Shown: one piece after another, positions 56,016-64,000 of the stretch
Position numbering within the stretch: position 1 is the stretch's first letter
Layout: the number at the start of each line of letters is the position of its first letter
From: Salicibibacter cibarius
GTDB lineage: Bacteria > Bacillota > Bacilli > Bacillales > Marinococcaceae
Direction of reading: 5' to 3'
DNA: 64,000 bases
NCBI RefSeq assembly: GCF_016495725.1
Contig: NZ_CP054705.1
Coordinates: 1 to 64,000, forward strand
The notes under the pieces: generated by a model
What the model saw: the letters and a program-made list of their open reading frames with translations, nothing else
Databases searched by the model: none
Told to the model about the DNA's origin: nothing
Translations under genes and position numbers: made by a program

Positions 56016-58832
56016 GTGCAAAAGAAGTTATTTAAGTCAGCTTTCATAGCGTTTTTCGCTTTTTTTGTTATCTTTATAACCGGACAAGTCCCGGCTGAAG
56101 CAAATGAAGTGGAGGAAGTGGCCCACAGTCATGGCGTTGTACAAGGATCGGACGCGTTGGATGTCCGAGAAGGGCCCGGCGATGATTATGATGTAGTCGG
56201 GCAGCTGGACGATGACACGCGCGTGGAATTGGAAGGCCAGAATTCGGATGGTTGGTATAAAATAAATGCCGATGACATTAACGAAGACGCCTACGTCTCG
56301 GAAGAAGGCCTTGTGCCGGTTGATGAACCGGACGAGGAGGAAGGCTATGTGGACGCGAGCACCTCTGTCAACGTCCGGGAAGGCCCCGGGTCGTCTTATG
56401 ATCAAGTTGAATCCCTTTCACAAGGCGAATCTATTGATCTCTTGGGGGAAGTTGAAGGCTGGTATAAGATTCAGTTAGATGATGTAGATAGTACATATAT
56501 CAGCGGCGATTATGTGACGTTCACAGAACCTCTTGAAGCCGCTGAATTAACGGAAACAGCGCGAACGCACGGCGTGGTCCAAGGATCCGGTTCGTTGGAT
56601 GTTCGAGAAGGTCCAGGCAATGATTATGAAGTGGTCGGCCAGCTGGACGATGAGACGCGCGTGGAATTGGAAGGCCAGACCTCGGATGGTTGGTATAAAA
56701 TAAATGCCGATGACATCAACGAAGATACCTACGTTTCGGAAGAAGGCTTTGTGCCGGTTGATGAACCGGACGAGGAGGAAGGCTACGTGGACGCGAGCAC
56801 CTCTGTCAATGTCCGGGAAGGCCCCGGGTCGTCTTATGATCAAGTGGACTCCATTCCGCGAGGAGAGTCGGTTGATATCGTGGGCGAAATCGATGATTGG
56901 TATCTCATTCAATGGGACGATATGGACGAGCCCGCGTATGTGAGTGGGTCTCATATAACGTCAACCGAAATACAGGAAGAGACGCAAGCAGAAACGCAAG
57001 ATCAAGCATTGACTGAACCCGAACATAGCCACGGGATTGTGCAGTCCTCCTCCTTGAATGTCCGGTCCGGTCCCGGAACCGACTATGACACGATCGCTGG
57101 GTTGGAGGATTACACAAGGGTGGAACTGGAAGGCGAAACATCCGATGGCTGGTATAAGATCAGTGGCGAAGGATTGAGCGATGAAGCGCATGTGTCGGGA
57201 GACTTTATTGTCCCGGTGGATGTACCGTCCTATGACGAAGGATATGTCGACAGCGATCTTCTAAACGTCCGCGAAGGTCCGAATACGGATGAAGCGCGTG
57301 TGCATCAATTAGAACGTAATGCACAAGTGGCCATTGTCGGCGAGATAGGTGACTGGTATAAATTACAATTGGCTGATGTTGACGGCCCGACATACGTGAA
57401 TGCGGATTACATCAGTGAAGAACAAACGCTAATGTCGTCCGACCGCAGCCATGGGATCGTGCAGTCCTCCCACTTGAATGTCCGCTCCGGCCCCGGAACG
57501 GACTATGACACGATCGCTGGGTTAGATGATTACACAAGGGTGGAACTGGAAGGCGAAACGTCTGATGGCTGGTATAAGATCAGTGGCGAAGGATTGAGCG
57601 GGGAAGCGTACGTGTCGGGGGACTTTATTGTCCCGGTGGATGTACCGCCTTATGACGAAGGGTATGTCGACAGTGATCTTCTAAACGTCCGCGAAGGCCC
57701 GAATACGGATGAAGCGCGTGTGCATCAATTAGAACGTAATGAACAAGTGGCCATTGTCGGCGAGATAGGTGACTGGTATAAATTACAATTGGCTGATGTT
57801 GACGGTCCGACATACGTGAATACCGATTACATCAGTGAGGAAGAAACGTTAGTGTCGCCTGAGCGCAGCCACGGGATCGTGCAGTCCTCCCACTTGAATG
57901 TCCGGTCCGGTCCCGGAACGGACTATGACACGATCGGCGGCTTGAGCGATTACACAAGAGTGGAGCTGGAAGGCGAAACGTCCGATGGCTGGTATAAGAT
58001 CAGTGGCGAAGGGTTCAGTGGTGAAGCGTATGTGTCGGGAGACTTTATTGTCCCGGTCGATTTACCGGAAGAAGATATCGGTTATGTCGATGCCAATGTA
58101 TCCCTGAACGTACGTGAAGGTCCGGGAACGTCTTATGATCAAGTCAGTTCCATCCCACGTGGAGAACAAATCGATGTTGTCGGGGAAATTGACGGTTGGT
58201 ACAAAATTCAAATGGATGATGTTAGTGGACCAACGTACGTGAGTGCGAGTCTAGTATCCAATGAAGAAATTACTGCTCCTGAAGTCAAAATCTTTATAGA
58301 CCCTGGTCACGGTGGAAGTGACTCCGGTGCCGCCGGTAATGGTTTACTGGAAAAAGATGTTGTGCTTGATATATCGCTCCAAGCAGCTGAAGTATTGGAG
58401 GAAGAATACTTAGGCGTTGACGTCATGATGCCCAGAACAACAGATGAGTTTATTGAGTTGGAAGATAGGGCAGCAATGGCGAATGACTGGGGCGCAGACT
58501 ATTTTGTTAGTTTACACAATAATGCCTTTGATGGCTCGGCAAGTGGCTTTGAAAGCTTTATCTTTGATGGCAACGTATCAAGTACAACGATAGAGAAGCA
58601 AGAAGAGGTCCATCAGTATATTGCTAATGAGTTAGATGCTACTGATCGAGGTATGAAAACGGCAAATTTTAGCGTGTTACGCAATACAACCATGCCAGCT
58701 ATATTGTTAGAGTTATTGTTCATTGACAATGCTGTCGATGCAGAAATGTTAGGAAGTGCTGAAGGTAGAGCTGAATTGGGTCGTATTACGGCAGACGCCA
58801 TTGCTCATGCTTGGGATATAGAGGAAAGGTAG
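56016..58832 (+). CDS. Secreted N-acetylmuramoyl-L-alanine amidase with ten SH3b repeats
   Basis: This 938-residue protein has a signal peptide (about 1-29), ten bacterial SH3 domains arranged as five A-B pairs (LNVR-x-GPG near each start, W-Y-K-I in the middle), then an Amidase_3 domain (about 755-938). The zinc ligands and catalytic Glu are in FIDPGHGGSDSG, LLEKDVVLD, FVSLHNNAFD and LLELLFIDN, so the enzyme should cut the MurNAc-Ala bond. SH3b domains bind wall peptide. All repeats are very acidic. Units 5-6 and 7-8 are 420-bp tandem copies. GTG 56016 follows GGGAGAGGTG. More than 2 kb is nearly identical to the gene at 60785. Confidence 0.92.
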   Translation: MQKKLFKSAFIAFFAFFVIFITGQVPAEANEVEEVAHSHGVVQGSDALDVREGPGDDYDVVGQLDDDTRVELEGQNSDGWYKINADDINEDAYVSEEGLVPVDEPDEEEGYVDASTSVNVREGPGSSYDQVESLSQGESIDLLGEVEGWYKIQLDDVDSTYISGDYVTFTEPLEAAELTETARTHGVVQGSGSLDVREGPGNDYEVVGQLDDETRVELEGQTSDGWYKINADDINEDTYVSEEGFVPVDEPDEEEGYVDASTSVNVREGPGSSYDQVDSIPRGESVDIVGEIDDWYLIQWDDMDEPAYVSGSHITSTEIQEETQAETQDQALTEPEHSHGIVQSSSLNVRSGPGTDYDTIAGLEDYTRVELEGETSDGWYKISGEGLSDEAHVSGDFIVPVDVPSYDEGYVDSDLLNVREGPNTDEARVHQLERNAQVAIVGEIGDWYKLQLADVDGPTYVNADYISEEQTLMSSDRSHGIVQSSHLNVRSGPGTDYDTIAGLDDYTRVELEGETSDGWYKISGEGLSGEAYVSGDFIVPVDVPPYDEGYVDSDLLNVREGPNTDEARVHQLERNEQVAIVGEIGDWYKLQLADVDGPTYVNTDYISEEETLVSPERSHGIVQSSHLNVRSGPGTDYDTIGGLSDYTRVELEGETSDGWYKISGEGFSGEAYVSGDFIVPVDLPEEDIGYVDANVSLNVREGPGTSYDQVSSIPRGEQIDVVGEIDGWYKIQMDDVSGPTYVSASLVSNEEITAPEVKIFIDPGHGGSDSGAAGNGLLEKDVVLDISLQAAEVLEEEYLGVDVMMPRTTDEFIELEDRAAMANDWGADYFVSLHNNAFDGSASGFESFIFDGNVSSTTIEKQEEVHQYIANELDATDRGMKTANFSVLRNTTMPAILLELLFIDNAVDAEMLGSAEGRAELGRITADAIAHAWDIEER
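56130..58228 (+). repeat. Long repeat, copy 1 (SH3b coding segment)
   Basis: Colinear with 60908-63006 at a constant offset of 4778 bp and no indels; scattered differences before about 57200, none seen from there to 58228. Confidence 0.9.
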
Positions 58833-59010
58833 CAACGGGGTAATCAAACAGATGATCATAACAGGAAACTGTCAAACTGGTTTGCTCTTTCACAAAGCCG
58901 TGGATAAGCAGGCATGATAGGGTCCCTCTTGATTTTTAGCAACTCTGAGGGTGTCCTACCTTTTTACGCCATCTTGTTGACACCTTTCAACTATGGCATC
59001 ATTGTTAAGT

Positions 59011-59042
59011 GTCCAAATCACTCTGCGATTTGGACCTTATTT
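59011..59042 (+). terminator. Terminator after the amidase region
   Basis: Perfect 9-bp stem GTCCAAATC / GATTTGGAC, then CTTATTT. Confidence 0.7.
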
Positions 59043-59116
59043 GTAATTGATTGTCGAATTTTGACACATAATGTGTTTGTTCTGTAAATAGATTTTATAG
59101 TAAATGGGGTATTTAA

Positions 59117-60550
59117 GTGAGCAAAGATCATCATTTAGAGCATTTGAAACATTCATTGCCCAAAGATGTTGTTACATATCAAACATCTTTTTATACCGTT
59201 GCTTTAGAGGGATGGCGAAGAGGGCTAAAATTAAATTTTTATAACAATAAAAGAGGAAGTGTACCGCCACTTGCATATCAATATTCCCTATCTGATGGGG
59301 AAAACGAATATTTATTTACTTGTGCTCGTGGTTCCAAAACATCGGATAAGGCTATTGATCTAGCAGAAAATAAAAGTACTGCCTATAAATATATGAAAAG
59401 AAATAACGTTCCGGTACCTGAAAATAAAACATTTACCTTTAGTAAAACCTCAATAGAAAAAATGTGCAAGCATGGCGAAAAAATTGGCTATCCACTTGTA
59501 GTGAAACCAACTGATAGGGGGAGCGGTAAAGGGGTTTATACGAACATTACCTCCAGGAAAAGGTTAGAAGAATGCATATCGAAAATAAGGGATGAGTTTA
59601 AGGCTAAAGAAGTTATAATCGAACAATATTTTGCAGGAGGCGTAGACTATCGCTTCTATGTGATAAAGGATGAGGTTATTGCGGTTACTAAGTCATACTC
59701 TTCAAATGTTATTGGAGATGGTGTCAATAATATAGAGGACCTTATAAGTGAAAGAAATAAAGACATACGAAAAAACGTTGCAACTAAGAATAGGTCTATT
59801 GTGATTGATAATGATTTAAAAAGATTTTTAGAGGAACAACACAAATCGCTTGAGTTTATACCTGAAAATGGGGAGCGAGTATTTGTAAGACGACATGGTA
59901 CGCATCTTGGAGATCGATTGAACGTTGATTGCACCCAGAGCGTAGATCCAAAATTTAAAAAGTATGCTATAAAAGCTTTAAATGCCATTCCAGGTTTACC
60001 TACCGGTTCTATAGATATGGTCATCAATGAAGAAAAGAATGAAGGTATTGTAAATGAGATCAATACCAAAGGTGAAATTATGATGCACGTTTTCCCATTT
60101 GAAGGGCGTGCAATCGATGTTCCAAAACACTTATTAGACTTCTACTTTCCGAATAGCGATAGTAGAAACGAGAAGTTTTATTTTGAATTTAAACCTATAA
60201 AAGATTTATTATTTAACGGATATGCAGATCAGATCAGTATACCCATGATTCCAAAAGAGATACAGTATCAGAAAAATTTTACTATAAAAGGAAAGCATCT
60301 CGGACCTCGTTACTTGAGACTGTTGAAAAAACAAGCAGTGAAATTATATTTAATCGGTAGCATTAATCCGGTCTCAAAAAAGTGGTTAGAAATAAAGGCC
60401 ATCGGTTCACAAGAAAAAATAAACCAATTTGAAAAAGTTATTAATACATTAGGTACTAAAAAATCAAAAACAGAAGATGTTACTGCAACTCAATTTGAAG
60501 AGTTCGAAGGAAATAGTAACATATCTTTTGAAATCATTTCTGATGTTTAA
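59117..60550 (+). CDS. ATP-grasp / acylphosphatase-like protein, paralogue 5 (diverged)
   Basis: This 477-residue, most divergent member of the family has the N-terminal domain (YTVALEGWRRGLKL) and ATP-grasp core (PTDRGSGKGVYTNI, SSNVIGDGVNNIEDLI, NEINTKGEIMMHVFPFEG). The usual GGDPIDVT stretch has become GDRLNVDCT. The acylphosphatase-like domain is barely recognisable (GKHLGPRYLRLL), without the catalytic Arg. There is no coiled coil and no SWR motif at the end. It sits alone between the two SH3b hydrolase genes, with its own terminator. GTG 59117 follows TGGGGT. AT-rich codon usage. Confidence 0.78.
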   Translation: MSKDHHLEHLKHSLPKDVVTYQTSFYTVALEGWRRGLKLNFYNNKRGSVPPLAYQYSLSDGENEYLFTCARGSKTSDKAIDLAENKSTAYKYMKRNNVPVPENKTFTFSKTSIEKMCKHGEKIGYPLVVKPTDRGSGKGVYTNITSRKRLEECISKIRDEFKAKEVIIEQYFAGGVDYRFYVIKDEVIAVTKSYSSNVIGDGVNNIEDLISERNKDIRKNVATKNRSIVIDNDLKRFLEEQHKSLEFIPENGERVFVRRHGTHLGDRLNVDCTQSVDPKFKKYAIKALNAIPGLPTGSIDMVINEEKNEGIVNEINTKGEIMMHVFPFEGRAIDVPKHLLDFYFPNSDSRNEKFYFEFKPIKDLLFNGYADQISIPMIPKEIQYQKNFTIKGKHLGPRYLRLLKKQAVKLYLIGSINPVSKKWLEIKAIGSQEKINQFEKVINTLGTKKSKTEDVTATQFEEFEGNSNISFEIISDV

Positions 60551-60592
60551 GGTTCATGTTTGCCCATATAACAAAATGAATAAACATGCTTA

Positions 60593-60630
60593 AAAACTGA
60601 CTTCATTTTTATGGAGTCAGTTTTATTTTT
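60593..60630 (+). terminator. Terminator after ATP-grasp paralogue 5
   Basis: AAAACTGACT (60593-60602) / AGTCAGTTTT (60615-60624), then ATTTTT. Confidence 0.9.
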
Positions 60631-60784
60631 AAATAATATATCCTTTTATTTCAAAAAACTGATATTATAATAATAGATTTAAAGTCTTGAGTATATCCTA
60701 AACACATAGTGTTAGTTTATGATATCTATGATATTATGATTACGTGCAAACTTTTACTAAATACTTTAATGAAGGAGAGTTGAA

Positions 60785-63700
60785 ATGATATTCAGGTCTT
60801 TAATGTCAGTTTTAATAATCTTATTTCTATTTGTTGTTTTACAAGACGATGAGCTAAATCATGAAACCTTAGCAGAAGCTAGTACATTGGAGGAAGTTGA
60901 GCACGATTATGGCGTTGTCGAAGGATCGGACGCGTTGGATGTCCGAGAAGGGCCTGGCGATGATTATGATGTAGTCGGGCAGCTGGACGATGACACGCGC
61001 GTGGAATTGGAAGGCCAGACTTCGGATGGTTGGTATAAAATAAATGCCGATGACATCAACGAAGATGCCTACATTTCGGAAGAAGACCTTGTGCCGGTTG
61101 ATGAACCGGACGAGGAGGAAGGCTATGTGGACGCGAGCACTTCTGTCAACGTCCGGGAAGGCCCCGGGTCGTCTTATGATCAAGTTGAAACCCTTTCACA
61201 AGGCGAATCTATTGATCTCTTGGGGGAAGTTGAAGGCTGGTATAAGATTCAGTTAGATGATGTAGATAGTACATATATCAGCGGCGATTATGTGACGTTC
61301 ACAGAACCTCTTGAAGCCGCTGAATTAACGGAAACAGCGCGAACGCACGGTGTGGTCCAAGGATCCGGTTCGTTGGATGTTCGAGAAGGTCCAGGCAATG
61401 ACTATGAAGTGGTCGGCCAGCTGGACGATGACACGCGCGTGGAATTGGAGGGCCAGACCTCGGATGGTTGGTATAAAATAAATGCCGATGACATCAACGA
61501 AGATGCCTACGTTTCGGAAGAAGGCTTTGTGCCGGTTGATGAACCGGACGAGGATGAAGGCTACGTGGACGCGAGCACCTCTGTCAATGTCCGGGAAGGC
61601 CCCGGGTCGTCTTATGATCAAGTGGACTCCATTCCGCGAGGAGAGTCGGTTGATATCGTGGGCGAAATCGATGATTGGTATCTCATTCAATGGGACGATA
61701 TGGACGAGCCCGCGTATGTGAGTGGGTCTCATATAACGTCAACCGAAATACAGGAAGAGACGCAAGCAGAAACGCAAGACCAAGCATTGACTGAACCCGA
61801 ACATAGCCACGGGATTGTGCAGTCCTCCTCCTTGAATGTCCGGTCCGGTCCCGGAACCGACTATGACACGATCGCTGGGTTGGATGATTACACAAGGGTG
61901 GAACTGGAAGGCGAAACATCCGATGGCTGGTATAAGATCAGTGGCGAAGGATTGAGCGATGAAGCGTATGTGTCGGGGGACTTTATTGTCCCGGTGGATG
62001 TACCGTCCTATGACGAAGGATATGTCGACAGCGATCTTCTAAACGTCCGCGAAGGTCCGAATACGGATGAAGCGCGTGTGCATCAATTAGAACGTAATGC
62101 ACAAGTGGCCATTGTCGGCGAGATAGGTGACTGGTATAAATTACAATTGGCTGATGTTGACGGCCCGACATACGTGAATGCGGATTACATCAGTGAAGAA
62201 CAAACGCTAATGTCGTCCGACCGCAGCCATGGGATCGTGCAGTCCTCCCACTTGAATGTCCGCTCCGGCCCCGGAACGGACTATGACACGATCGCTGGGT
62301 TAGATGATTACACAAGGGTGGAACTGGAAGGCGAAACGTCTGATGGCTGGTATAAGATCAGTGGCGAAGGATTGAGCGGGGAAGCGTACGTGTCGGGGGA
62401 CTTTATTGTCCCGGTGGATGTACCGCCTTATGACGAAGGGTATGTCGACAGTGATCTTCTAAACGTCCGCGAAGGCCCGAATACGGATGAAGCGCGTGTG
62501 CATCAATTAGAACGTAATGAACAAGTGGCCATTGTCGGCGAGATAGGTGACTGGTATAAATTACAATTGGCTGATGTTGACGGTCCGACATACGTGAATA
62601 CCGATTACATCAGTGAGGAAGAAACGTTAGTGTCGCCTGAGCGCAGCCACGGGATCGTGCAGTCCTCCCACTTGAATGTCCGGTCCGGTCCCGGAACGGA
62701 CTATGACACGATCGGCGGCTTGAGCGATTACACAAGAGTGGAGCTGGAAGGCGAAACGTCCGATGGCTGGTATAAGATCAGTGGCGAAGGGTTCAGTGGT
62801 GAAGCGTATGTGTCGGGAGACTTTATTGTCCCGGTCGATTTACCGGAAGAAGATATCGGTTATGTCGATGCCAATGTATCCCTGAACGTACGTGAAGGTC
62901 CGGGAACGTCTTATGATCAAGTCAGTTCCATCCCACGTGGAGAACAAATCGATGTTGTCGGGGAAATTGACGGTTGGTACAAAATTCAAATGGATGATGT
63001 TAGTGGCCCGACGTACGTCAGTGGTAGTCTCATAGAATTCTATGAGACGTCTGGTAATGAGCACATTGCTTATACAAGCTATGATGTTACGTTTGATGAA
63101 GCATTATCCATACAAATGAATGGTTCACCACAAATATCTTCTGCAAGCGGTGGTTTTCAGGATGCCAGTGAGGCTGATGTTGCCGAATATCTTGACCCCA
63201 GTAACAACAACCAATTCCAACATCTTTTACTAACCGAGAGTGTAGGGGTCTCAGCGAACCAGTTGAATAATGTTTTATCCGGAAGCTTAGATGGCATGGG
63301 GCAAGCTTTTATTGATGCCGGAGATGAGCATTCGGTGAATGAAGTATATCTCATATCACATGCTCTATTGGAAACAGGCAATGGCACATCTAATTTGGCG
63401 ACCGGGATTGAAGTAGGTGAAAATAGCAATGGCAATGCCCAAGTAGTCACTTCTGGTAACAGAAGCAACTTAAACAACATTAGAACAACGTATAATGTGT
63501 TTGGAATTGGTGCTGTGGATCATAATCCAGAGACACTCGGAGCAATTCATGCCTATAATCAAGGGTGGTTTTCTCCGGAAGAGGCTATCGTTGGTGGTGC
63601 AGCTTTTATTTCGCAGAGATATATCCACAATGATTATAATCAAAATACGCTTTACAAGATGAGATGGAACCCTGCGAATCCCGGTTATCCGCAATATGCA

Positions 63701-63802
63701 ACGGATATTGGATGGGCTGTAAAACAAGTCCCGCGTATAGAAAGCTTGTATCAACAATTAGATAACCCTGATTTATACTTTGATATTCCCGAATATCAAT
63801 AA
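60785..63802 (+). CDS. Secreted SH3b-repeat glucosaminidase
   Basis: This 1005-residue protein has a signal peptide (about 1-25) and ten SH3b domains nearly identical to those of the 56016 protein. A C-terminal N-acetylglucosaminidase domain (GH73/LytD type, about 780-1000) follows. LISHALLETGNGTSNLATG contains the catalytic Glu, and TYNVFGIGAVDHNPETLG, AYNQGWFSPEEAIVGGAAFI complete it. It should cut the GlcNAc-MurNAc bond, complementing the amidase cut made by its sister. AAGGAGAG lies 5 nt before the ATG. Because the repeat arrays are shared while the catalytic ends differ, domain shuffling with later gene conversion is likely. Confidence 0.92.
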   Translation: MIFRSLMSVLIILFLFVVLQDDELNHETLAEASTLEEVEHDYGVVEGSDALDVREGPGDDYDVVGQLDDDTRVELEGQTSDGWYKINADDINEDAYISEEDLVPVDEPDEEEGYVDASTSVNVREGPGSSYDQVETLSQGESIDLLGEVEGWYKIQLDDVDSTYISGDYVTFTEPLEAAELTETARTHGVVQGSGSLDVREGPGNDYEVVGQLDDDTRVELEGQTSDGWYKINADDINEDAYVSEEGFVPVDEPDEDEGYVDASTSVNVREGPGSSYDQVDSIPRGESVDIVGEIDDWYLIQWDDMDEPAYVSGSHITSTEIQEETQAETQDQALTEPEHSHGIVQSSSLNVRSGPGTDYDTIAGLDDYTRVELEGETSDGWYKISGEGLSDEAYVSGDFIVPVDVPSYDEGYVDSDLLNVREGPNTDEARVHQLERNAQVAIVGEIGDWYKLQLADVDGPTYVNADYISEEQTLMSSDRSHGIVQSSHLNVRSGPGTDYDTIAGLDDYTRVELEGETSDGWYKISGEGLSGEAYVSGDFIVPVDVPPYDEGYVDSDLLNVREGPNTDEARVHQLERNEQVAIVGEIGDWYKLQLADVDGPTYVNTDYISEEETLVSPERSHGIVQSSHLNVRSGPGTDYDTIGGLSDYTRVELEGETSDGWYKISGEGFSGEAYVSGDFIVPVDLPEEDIGYVDANVSLNVREGPGTSYDQVSSIPRGEQIDVVGEIDGWYKIQMDDVSGPTYVSGSLIEFYETSGNEHIAYTSYDVTFDEALSIQMNGSPQISSASGGFQDASEADVAEYLDPSNNNQFQHLLLTESVGVSANQLNNVLSGSLDGMGQAFIDAGDEHSVNEVYLISHALLETGNGTSNLATGIEVGENSNGNAQVVTSGNRSNLNNIRTTYNVFGIGAVDHNPETLGAIHAYNQGWFSPEEAIVGGAAFISQRYIHNDYNQNTLYKMRWNPANPGYPQYATDIGWAVKQVPRIESLYQQLDNPDLYFDIPEYQ
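60908..63006 (+). repeat. Long repeat, copy 2 (SH3b coding segment)
   Basis: Partner of 56130-58228, same reading frame and direction. Confidence 0.9.
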
Positions 63803-63811
63803 CGTCTGACG

Positions 63812-63845
63812 TGACTCCGGTTCATCACCGGAGTCATTTTCTTAC
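63812..63845 (+). terminator. Terminator after the glucosaminidase gene
   Basis: Perfect 10-bp stem TGACTCCGGT / ACCGGAGTCA, 5-base loop, then TTTTCTT. Confidence 0.92.
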
Positions 63846-63936
63846 ACTATCAGAATGTATAAATTGTTCGGATGATAGTATAAGAAAAGACTGTGACTTT
63901 CGCCAACCTTGGCGAAAAATCAAGTTTTTCTAAGCA
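63843..63936 (-). repeat. Dispersed hairpin repeat, copy 6 (subfamily B, inverted)
   Basis: On the minus strand it begins CTTAGAAAAACTTGATTTTTCGCC, has AAGGTTGGCGAAAG and continues into TTTTCTTATACTATCAT and GAACAATTTATAC, as in copy 2. Confidence 0.8.
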
Positions 63937-64000
63937 TTCGCTCACATTCCGAAAAAATTACACATTTTATCTATGATCTCCCATATAATTTCCAAGGTGG

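Noticed and set aside
58833-59010. Possible DnaA box (GTGGATAAG near 58901)
   Set aside because: Single imperfect match far from the origin; expected by chance.
56037-63064. Many open frames on both strands inside the SH3b arrays
   Set aside because: They are shadows of a repetitive, strongly biased coding sequence. They repeat in step with the real domains and lack start signals.

Overview
The window reads as the replication-origin region of a Gram-positive, low-GC Bacillaceae chromosome, followed by a large cell-surface biosynthesis region. The order dnaA-dnaN-yaaA-recF-remB-gyrB-gyrA, then yaaC, guaB, dacA, pdxS, pdxT and serS, is that of Bacillus. The secreted proteins (AppA, DacA, two SH3-repeat wall hydrolases) are strikingly acidic, and the second half encodes a teichuronopeptide/poly-glutamate-like polymer locus. 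Both suggest an alkaliphile or haloalkaliphile. The genus cannot be fixed from sequence reading alone.

Layout. 1-9 kb: origin and replication genes, including a DnaA box / DnaA-trio / AT-rich unwinding element between dnaA and dnaN. 9-18 kb: a degraded nuclease fragment, yaaC, guaB, a truncated IS110-type transposase, dacA, pdxST and serS. serS has a T-box leader that contains a perfect parS site. 18-25 kb: an Lrp-type regulator and an appDFABC-type oligopeptide transporter. 25-27.6 kb: three neighbouring toxin-antitoxin modules, one (MNT/HEPN) broken in both genes. 28-36.5 kb: glycosyltransferases and a TagGH-like ABC exporter whose ATPase subunit is a tandem fusion. 36.5-60.5 kb: a paralogue-rich set of ATP-grasp proteins. 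It has five proteins with a CphA-like ATP-grasp plus an acylphosphatase-like domain, one free TupA-like ATP-grasp, two CapA-TupA fusions, two sugar-transfer-type ATP-grasps and a helical-barrel protein of unknown role. 56-63.8 kb: two long SH3b-repeat wall hydrolases, an amidase and a glucosaminidase, that share more than 2 kb of almost identical DNA.

How it may work together (inference): glycosyltransferases and the ABC exporter build and export a wall glycan. The ATP-grasp enzymes add or polymerise amino acids (teichuronopeptide-like), the CapA-type domains handle the polyanion, and the SH3b hydrolases remodel the wall. A short C-terminal motif, roughly S-x-SW[RK]-x-T-x-P-[LF]-R, recurs at the end of six otherwise different proteins of this locus, plus a looser version in a seventh.

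The most unusual signal is non-coding. Six intergenic stretches carry repeat arrays in five word families, mostly with no evident sequence similarity between families, yet all have the same unit length of 52 bp, each unit with its own inverted word. Two further arrays share one word at an exact 21-bp period. Both periods are close to whole numbers of helical turns. A separate dispersed hairpin repeat occurs six times, mostly beside the origin genes. No rRNA or tRNA genes and no CRISPR array were seen.
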